Source: Collinsella sp. (lineage in GTDB: Bacteria; Actinomycetota; Coriobacteriia; Coriobacteriales; Coriobacteriaceae). Taken from it: a stretch of 11,272 bases of DNA. The translations under genes were made by a program, and so were the position numbers. The notes beneath the pieces are model-generated. The model did not search any database, was not told where the DNA came from, and was given only the letters and a program-made list of their open reading frames with translations. The stretch covers positions 1-11,272 of the forward strand of contig WGSR01000031.1 in NCBI GenBank assembly GCA_014871545.1. The letters run 5' to 3'. Of this stretch, positions 6,624-11,272 are shown piece after piece; the first letter of the stretch is position 1; the number at the start of each line of letters is the position of its first letter.

Positions 6624-7319
6624 ATGGACGAGAAGAACGAAGAGCTCGTGGACGCGCAGATCGTCGAAGAGGGCAGCCGCATGTATGGGCACGCCGAGGG
6701 CGAGCCTGGTGGCGAGGTCGCTGACGAGCCGGCGCTGGTGCTGGGCGACGACGACCAGCACGATGCCGAGCTGCACGAGAAGATTCTTTCGGAGGAGTGC
6801 GCCTGGAAGGGCAAGATCCTCGACGTCCACCGTCTTGAGGTTGAGCTGCCCAACGGTCATCGCAGCGCCCGCGATATCGTTCGCCATCCGGGTGCGGCGG
6901 CCGTTGTGGCACTGACCGAGAGCGGCAAGATCGTACTGGTGCGTCAGTACCGCACCGCCATCGACCGCGTGACGGTCGAGATTCCCGCCGGCAAGCTCGA
7001 CCCGGGCGAGGATCCGCTCGATTGCGCTAAGCGCGAGCTGCACGAGGAGACGGGCTTTAGGGCTGGTCGTATTCGCTTTTTGACGTCGATTGTCACGTCC
7101 TGCGGTTTTTGCGATGAGATCATCCACATCTACTTGGCTACCAAGCTCGAGTTTGATGCGCCCAACCCCGATGATGACGAGTTTGTCAACGTGGACCTGG
7201 TGCCGCTACACGAGCTGATCGACGCCGTACTCGACGGCAAGATCGAAGACGCCAAGACCGTCGTAGGCGCGCTTGCCTGCGACAGCATCGCACATAGGTT
7301 GGGCGGAACTGAGCTTTAA
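6624..7319 (+). CDS. Nudix hydrolase, ADP-ribose pyrophosphatase type
   Basis: The product probably hydrolyses ADP-ribose or a related nucleoside diphosphate derivative to AMP plus a sugar phosphate. The 231-residue protein contains a complete Nudix box at 123-145: Gly123, Glu129, then REL-HEE-TG with Arg137, Glu138, Glu141, Glu142 and Gly144, the metal-binding set. The preceding VRQYR (107-111) and EIPAGKLDPGE resemble the ADP-ribose pyrophosphatase (NudF) group. Substrate choice within Nudix families is hard to predict, so no gene symbol is given. The first about 55 residues are acidic and look like a disordered extension absent from typical ADPRases of about 180-210 residues. It is the last gene of the probable purA-purD unit and ends just before the 7330-7370 hairpin. 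Confidence 0.85.
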   Translation: MDEKNEELVDAQIVEEGSRMYGHAEGEPGGEVADEPALVLGDDDQHDAELHEKILSEECAWKGKILDVHRLEVELPNGHRSARDIVRHPGAAAVVALTESGKIVLVRQYRTAIDRVTVEIPAGKLDPGEDPLDCAKRELHEETGFRAGRIRFLTSIVTSCGFCDEIIHIYLATKLEFDAPNPDDDEFVNVDLVPLHELIDAVLDGKIEDAKTVVGALACDSIAHRLGGTEL

Positions 7320-7329
7320 AAGCGAGGGC

Positions 7330-7385
7330 GACCCTGGGGCAAACGCTACTGATTGTTTTGCCCCAGGGTCTTACGTTATTGTTTT
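7330..7385 (+). terminator. Long hairpin terminator after the Nudix gene
   Basis: GACCCTGGGGCAAA (7330-7343) pairs perfectly with TTTGCCCCAGGGTC (7357-7370), 14 bp with a 13-base loop. A moderately T-rich tail follows (TTACGTTATTGTTTT, 7371-7385). It starts 11 bases after the Nudix stop codon. The interrupted T-run makes termination perhaps incomplete. That matters because only 30 bases separate it from the next start codon. Confidence 0.75.
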
Positions 7386-7400
7386 ATCTCCGAGGACTGC

Positions 7401-9173
7401 ATGTTTAAGAGGTTTTTGTCTTATTACAAGCCCCAGATGGGGCTTTTTGTTGCTGATACTGTTTGTGCTCTGGTGCTTGCCGCCATTGACCTGGCGTTCC
7501 CCATTATCCTGCGCAATTTGACCGGTGGGCTGTTTACTCAGGGTCAGGCTGCCATTATGCAGGCGCTCGGCATGATCGCGGTGGGCTTGGTGCTGATGTA
7601 TGCCGTCCGCTGCGCCTGCCGCTATTTTGTGAGCTATTGGGGTCACGTGATGGGCGCGCGTATGGAGTCCAAAATGCGCGAGGACCTGTTCGACCAGTAT
7701 GAGCGCTTTAGCTTTGCATACTTCGACCGCAACAGCTCGGGCGACATGATGAGCCGCGTGGTCAACGACCTGTTCGATATCTGCGAGGCGGCGCACCACG
7801 TGCCCGAGTGGATCATCATCTGCGGCATCGAGATTATCGGCTCGTTTGTGATCCTCTTTACCATCGCCCCGGTGCTGGCGCTTGCCATGGCTGTGGTGAC
7901 AGCGGCGTTTGCGGTCATCATGTTTTGGCAGAACATGCGCATGCGCGAGGTCTTTAGCGACAACCGCAAAAAGATCAGCGGCATCAATGCGCAGCTGCAG
8001 GATTCGCTGGCGGGCATGCGCGTGGTCAAGAGCTTTGCCAATGAGGAGACCGAACGCTTCAAGTTCCGCGCCTCAAACAATCGCTATCTTTCGTCCAAGG
8101 AGAACATGTATCACGCCATGGGCGTCTATACCGCGACGTATGGTCTGCTCTCGGGTGTGCTCTATGTGATCGTGGTGCTGCTGGGCGGCTGGCTGGTCGC
8201 CCAGGGACAGCTGCAGGCGGTCGATATGGCGACCTTTGCACTCTATATTTCGCTGTTCTGCACGCCGCTCGAGACACTCGTCAATTCAGCCGAAACGTAT
8301 CAGAAGGCTATCGCCGGCTTTAAGCGTATGGACGAGGTGCTCTCGACCGCGCCGGATATCCAGGACAAGCCAGGCGCTACGGATCTGCAGGTGACTGCCG
8401 GCGCCGTGGAGTATCACGACGTGTGCTTTAATTACGAGGATGTCGAGCTGGGCGAGGGCGATGCCGACGAGCGTCCCGTTATCGACCATATGGATCTGTC
8501 CATCAAGCCCGGGCAGACCATCGCTTTGGTTGGCCCTTCGGGCGGTGGCAAGTCCACGACCTGTTCGCTGCTGCCGCGCTTTTATGACGTGGCTGCCGGC
8601 TCCATTAGCATCGACGGCCAGGATGTGCGCGATGTGACGCAGCAGAGCCTGCGTCGTGCCATCGGCCTGGTGCAGCAGGATGTCTACCTGTTTGACGGTA
8701 CGATTGGCGAGAACATCGCCTACGGCAAGCCGGGCGCTACGGCAGAAGAGATCGCCGAGGCCGCCCGTCGCGCCAACATCGATGCCTTTATCGAGTCGCT
8801 TCCGCAGGGCTACGACACCGTGGTGGGCGAGCGCGGCAGCCGTCTTTCGGGCGGACAGAAGCAGCGCGTTGCCATCGCGCGCGTGTTTCTCAAGAACCCC
8901 AAGATCCTGATTTTGGACGAGGCGACGAGTGCTTTGGATAACGAGAGCGAGGAGGCGGTGCAGGAGTCACTCGAAGAGCTGGCACGCGGCCGCACCACGA
9001 TTATCATCGCCCACCGTCTTTCGACCATTAAACACGCCGATGAGATTGCGACCGTTGAGCATGGTCGCGTTGTGGAACGTGGCACGCACGAGGAGCTTCT
9101 CGCCCGTGGCGGCACCTATGCCCGTTACTATCGAATGCAGTTCGAAGGTGCGCGTGCGCACGAGCTCGACTGA
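7401..9173 (+). CDS. ABC transporter, fused permease and ATP-binding half-exporter
   Basis: This is a type IV (MsbA/BmrA-like) half-transporter that would dimerise in the cytoplasmic membrane and use ATP to move a substrate, most likely outward. Residues 1-310 hold about six membrane spans (near 14-36, 55-77, 137-156, 157-176, 242-263, 275-296). The nucleotide-binding domain has Walker A GPSGGGKST (378-386), a Q-loop VQQDVYLF (424-431), signature LSGGQKQR (482-489), Walker B with Asp506 and catalytic Glu507 (ILILDEATSALD, 502-513) and switch His538. All catalytic residues are intact. An 11-residue acidic insertion (about 349-359) lies ahead of Walker A. The ATG at 7401 has GAGGA at 7392-7396; an earlier in-frame TTG lies inside the terminator hairpin. 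The substrate cannot be told. No paired half-transporter gene is adjacent, so a homodimer is likely. Confidence 0.93.
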   Translation: MFKRFLSYYKPQMGLFVADTVCALVLAAIDLAFPIILRNLTGGLFTQGQAAIMQALGMIAVGLVLMYAVRCACRYFVSYWGHVMGARMESKMREDLFDQYERFSFAYFDRNSSGDMMSRVVNDLFDICEAAHHVPEWIIICGIEIIGSFVILFTIAPVLALAMAVVTAAFAVIMFWQNMRMREVFSDNRKKISGINAQLQDSLAGMRVVKSFANEETERFKFRASNNRYLSSKENMYHAMGVYTATYGLLSGVLYVIVVLLGGWLVAQGQLQAVDMATFALYISLFCTPLETLVNSAETYQKAIAGFKRMDEVLSTAPDIQDKPGATDLQVTAGAVEYHDVCFNYEDVELGEGDADERPVIDHMDLSIKPGQTIALVGPSGGGKSTTCSLLPRFYDVAAGSISIDGQDVRDVTQQSLRRAIGLVQQDVYLFDGTIGENIAYGKPGATAEEIAEAARRANIDAFIESLPQGYDTVVGERGSRLSGGQKQRVAIARVFLKNPKILILDEATSALDNESEEAVQESLEELARGRTTIIIAHRLSTIKHADEIATVEHGRVVERGTHEELLARGGTYARYYRMQFEGARAHELD

Positions 9174-9192
9174 TTGATATGACAGGAAGTTT

Positions 9193-10155
9193 ATGGCTGA
9201 CAAGAACCCTTTGACTCCGGAAGAAGTGACGGAGTTATTCTCCGAAATCGATGCATCCGGCGTCTTGGATCCTACGCTTGCCAAAAAGCGTACCGAGCGC
9301 ATGCGTGAGAAGGAGGCTGCGGCCAAGCGCGGTGACAAAGCGGCGCTAGCGCAGCTGCGCAGCGAGGACCGCGCGAGCCAGGCAAAACATATCGACCCGC
9401 TGTCCGAGGACGATCCTTCAGGCTCGCAGGTGAGCCATACCATTACGAAGACCGCGATGGCCGTGGTCATCGGTATTTTGGTGCTGATCGTGGGCATGCA
9501 GATTGGCTACGGCGTGATGCGCCGTCTGAATACCGCCAACCTGTCCGAGAGCGTTTCGGTTGATACCGTTTCTACAGCACTCAAGGGTGGACTCGAGTGG
9601 GGCAACGGCTTTACGCAGTTTCCGCTCGACTTTACCGTCGATGAAGCCGATGAGCGTACGGGCACGGTTGAGGTGACGGTGTTGGACACATCGTCTGCCA
9701 ACGAGCTCGAGCTGCTGTCCAACGGGCAGATCCAGGCCGCGGCGCTTGCGACCAACGCGCTGCTCAACGATAAGATCGACCGCGTGGTGTATAACGTTCA
9801 CGCCTATATCGACGAGGATAGCAACATTCAGCACGATTCCTTCTTTGGCATGTTCCCCGCGCGGGGCCACCAGAGCGCCATTTTGACGTTCGTGTGGACC
9901 AAGAGCTCATCCAACGCCACGAGTATCGACTGGAAGATGCGCATCGTGAGTATGGATGACACCATCGCCGAACGCATTCAGAAGCAGGTGAACTCGGTGT
10001 CGTCGTTGATTGAGGACCCGGTGGTTAGCCAGACCAAGATTGACGAGGAAAAGGCCGAACGTGACCTGGAGCATCGTCTGCATGGTCGCGAGATTTTCCG
10101 CGGCGGCAAGCCCGATCGCACACCGTCCGAACTGCTGGAGCAGGACAAGAAATAA
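9193..10155 (+). CDS. Unrecognised single-span membrane protein
   Basis: I do not recognise the family. The 320-residue product has a charged cytoplasmic-looking N-terminus (1-87) with a probable helix rich in Lys, Arg, Glu and Ala (about 30-66). One membrane span follows (about 88-109, AMAVVIGILVLIVGMQIGYG), then Arg-Arg. The roughly 200-residue remainder (112-320) has alternating beta/alpha character (residues 140-165, 196-206, 228-236 look like strands) and ends in a hydrophilic, charged tail. No signal peptidase site, lipobox or catalytic motif is seen. The flanking charges make topology ambiguous. The ATG at 9193 follows AGGAAG (9184-9189), only 19 bases after the ABC transporter stop. 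Co-transcription suggests an accessory role, but this is inference. Confidence 0.85.
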   Translation: MADKNPLTPEEVTELFSEIDASGVLDPTLAKKRTERMREKEAAAKRGDKAALAQLRSEDRASQAKHIDPLSEDDPSGSQVSHTITKTAMAVVIGILVLIVGMQIGYGVMRRLNTANLSESVSVDTVSTALKGGLEWGNGFTQFPLDFTVDEADERTGTVEVTVLDTSSANELELLSNGQIQAAALATNALLNDKIDRVVYNVHAYIDEDSNIQHDSFFGMFPARGHQSAILTFVWTKSSSNATSIDWKMRIVSMDDTIAERIQKQVNSVSSLIEDPVVSQTKIDEEKAERDLEHRLHGREIFRGGKPDRTPSELLEQDKK

Positions 10156-10164
10156 TAAGACGTC

Positions 10165-10205
10165 ATCATCCCGCGTGAGCCACAAGCCTCGCGGGATGAT
10201 TTTTT
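10165..10205 (+). terminator. Intrinsic terminator after the membrane protein gene
   Basis: ATCATCCCGCG (10165-10175) pairs perfectly with CGCGGGATGAT (10190-10200), 11 bp with a 14-base loop. TTTTT follows directly (10201-10205). It begins 10 bases after the stop codon and cleanly ends the ABC transporter unit. Confidence 0.93.
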
Positions 10206-10251
10206 AATCCCCGTCCCAGAAAAATCAATATGCATAGAAAGTCATAATTAT

Positions 10252-10276
10252 CATTTCGTAAACATTTCGATGAAAT
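10252..10276. repeat. CATTTCG direct repeat and adjoining inverted repeat upstream of carA
   Basis: CATTTCG occurs at 10252-10258 and 10263-10269, an 11-base period, about one helical turn. The second copy also begins an inverted repeat, ATTTC (10264-10268), GAT, GAAAT (10272-10276). The surrounding bases are AT-rich compared with the rest of the window. This may be a binding site for a regulator of carA. It does not match the ArgR box convincingly. Confidence 0.35.
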
Positions 10277-10293
10277 TAACGCCATGGCGCATA

Positions 10294-10315
10294 CTTGCGG
10301 TTAAAATACCGCAAG
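10294..10315. promoter_or_regulatory. Perfect inverted repeat with a -10-like centre upstream of carA
   Basis: CTTGCGGT (10294-10301) and ACCGCAAG (10308-10315) form an 8-bp perfect inverted repeat around TAAAAT (10302-10307), which is 5/6 to the -10 consensus. A weak -35 (ACGCCA, 10279-10284) lies 17 bases upstream. If TAAAAT is the carA -10, the repeat is well placed to be an operator. If it is transcribed, it would form a hairpin. Transcription from here would leave about 50 bases of leader. Confidence 0.45.
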
Positions 10316-10328
10316 GCCTAACTACCAA

Positions 10329-10359
10329 CCTTTAAGCCGGTCCGGAGAGACCGGGAAGG
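10329..10359 (+). promoter_or_regulatory. Probable PyrR-binding loop overlapping the carA ribosome binding site
   Basis: The upper stem CCGGTC (10337-10342) pairs perfectly with GACCGG (10349-10354) around the hexaloop CGGAGA, an exact match to the CNGNGA loop of PyrR-binding RNA. A 5' bulge TAAG (10333-10336) separates it from a lower stem CCTT (10329-10332)/AAGG (10356-10359). The bulge is where the known motif has its purine-rich one. The AAGG is part of the carA Shine-Dalgarno AAGGAG (10356-10361). Binding of PyrR with UMP would thus hide the ribosome binding site, as described for translational control in mycobacteria. Confidence 0.7.
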
Positions 10360-10365
10360 AGAATT

Positions 10366-11272
10366 ATGGCGAATAACCATACTGCGGGCACTGCTGCCCG
10401 CACCTTCGCGCCCAGCGAGCTTTGCCAGCGCATGCTGGCCAAAACCAGCAAGGGCACCTGTGGTCCCTGCATCCTGTACCTTGAGGATGGGACCATTTTT
10501 TATGGCCGTGCATGCGGTGCCGAGGGTACCGCGACCGGCGAGGTCTGCTTCAACACCTCGCTTGAGGGCTACTTTGAGGTCATGACCGACCCGAGCTATG
10601 CCGGCCAAATCGTAACCATGACCTATCCGCAGATCGGCAACTACGGTATCGACGAGACCGACGTCCAGTCGGCCTTCCCCGGCGACGCCGTGCGCCCTGC
10701 GAGCGCTCCGGCTATGCGCGGCATGATCGTTCGCGACATGTGCACCACGCCTTCTAACTGGCGCTCGGCCGTCAGCGTGCCGGAGTATCTGCGCGCCCAC
10801 GGCATCGTCGCTATCGAGGGCGTCGACACCCGCGCTCTGGTGCGCCATCTGCGCGACAATGGTTCCAAGATGGGCATTATCTCGACCGAGATCTTCGACG
10901 TCGACGAGCTTGCCGAGCGTCTGGCCGCAGCGCCCACGCTGGTAGGCGAGAACCTGGTCAAGACCGTAAGTTGCCCCGCGCCTCATGAGTTTGTGGCTGC
11001 CGACCTGCCTGCCACGCATGACTTTGCGCTTTCGGCTGCCGCTCCTGCCCGTCACAAAGTGGTCGCCTACGACTGCGGTGTGAAGCGCGGCATTCTGGAG
11101 GGGCTGGTCCGCGCCGGCTGCGACCTTACCGTCGTGCCGTGGGACACGCCCGCGAGTGAGGTGCTCGACATGAATCCCGACGGCGTCTTTTTGTCCAATG
11201 GCCCCGGCGACCCCGACGCCGTGGTGGAGACCTACGAGCAGGTGCAGCAGCTGATCGGCAAGGTGCCGGTCT
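10366..11272 (+). CDS. carA: Carbamoyl-phosphate synthase small subunit (partial, runs off the right edge)
   Basis: CarA is the glutaminase subunit that passes ammonia to CarB to make carbamoyl phosphate for pyrimidines and arginine. The 302 residues visible include the N-terminal CPSase domain: LYLEDGTIFYGRACG (37-51), GEVCFNTSLEGYFEVMTDPS (58-77), YPQIGNYG (87-94) and GVDTRALVRHLRDNG (152-166). The start of the class I glutamine amidotransferase domain is seen at DCGVKRGI (236-243) and SNGPGDP (277-283). The catalytic Cys and the His/Glu pair lie beyond the window. The first about 34 residues precede the usual family start and are extra relative to E. coli CarA. The ATG at 10366 follows AAGGAG (10356-10361) by 4 bases. 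The neighbour carB is expected downstream but not seen. Confidence 0.96.
   Translation, partial: MANNHTAGTAARTFAPSELCQRMLAKTSKGTCGPCILYLEDGTIFYGRACGAEGTATGEVCFNTSLEGYFEVMTDPSYAGQIVTMTYPQIGNYGIDETDVQSAFPGDAVRPASAPAMRGMIVRDMCTTPSNWRSAVSVPEYLRAHGIVAIEGVDTRALVRHLRDNGSKMGIISTEIFDVDELAERLAAAPTLVGENLVKTVSCPAPHEFVAADLPATHDFALSAAAPARHKVVAYDCGVKRGILEGLVRAGCDLTVVPWDTPASEVLDMNPDGVFLSNGPGDPDAVVETYEQVQQLIGKVPV

Noticed and set aside
5382..7127. Long minus-strand open frame opposite purD and the Nudix gene
   Set aside because: Same reasons: it is an antisense shadow of genes with intact catalytic motifs, and no ribosome binding site or family features are seen.
10221..10260. ArgR box upstream of carA
   Set aside because: The AT-rich segment near 10230-10250 has only partial resemblance to the ArgR consensus and lacks proper symmetry.

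Overview
The window reads as a core chromosomal segment from a moderately GC-rich Gram-positive bacterium, most likely an actinobacterium of class Coriobacteriia (Collinsella-like). This rests on overall protein character, the order rpsF-ssb-rpsR-rplI-dnaB, strong Shine-Dalgarno sequences and the actinobacterial style of the control elements. It is a recognition judgement; no database search was possible. All coding genes lie on the + strand. There are no insertion sequences, phage genes, CRISPR arrays, tRNAs or rRNAs.

Layout. (1) Bases 1-494 are non-coding. They hold a probable leftward promoter at the left edge, an AT-rich patch next to three DnaA-box-like sequences, and a promoter and leader hairpin for the ribosomal/replication operon. 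(2) Bases 495-2183 carry rpsF, ssb, rpsR and rplI, closed by a strong intrinsic terminator at 2219-2254. (3) dnaB (replicative helicase) follows as a separate unit. (4) A consensus-like promoter at 3798-3826 drives purA, then purD (TTG start, structured leader) and a Nudix ADP-ribose pyrophosphatase-type gene, ending in a 14-bp hairpin at 7330-7370. (5) A one-piece ABC exporter half-transporter and a small-gap downstream gene for an unrecognised single-span membrane protein end at a strong terminator (10165-10205). (6) A regulatory region precedes carA, which runs off the right edge.

How the genes work together. The first block supplies ribosomal proteins S6, S18 and L9, single-strand binding protein and the DnaB helicase, so it links translation and replication capacity. 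The middle block and carA belong to nucleotide biosynthesis: PurD and PurA act in the purine pathway, and CarA feeds pyrimidines and arginine. The Nudix enzyme probably cleans up ADP-ribose-type nucleotides.

I found no undescribed multi-gene system. The most interesting signals are in RNA and DNA control elements. A hairpin just before carA matches the PyrR-binding loop (hexaloop CNGNGA, 5' purine-rich bulge), and its lower stem covers the Shine-Dalgarno. The purA-purD gap contains two mutually exclusive stems. DnaA-box-like sites cluster upstream of rpsF. A perfect inverted repeat upstream of carA encloses a -10-like hexamer.
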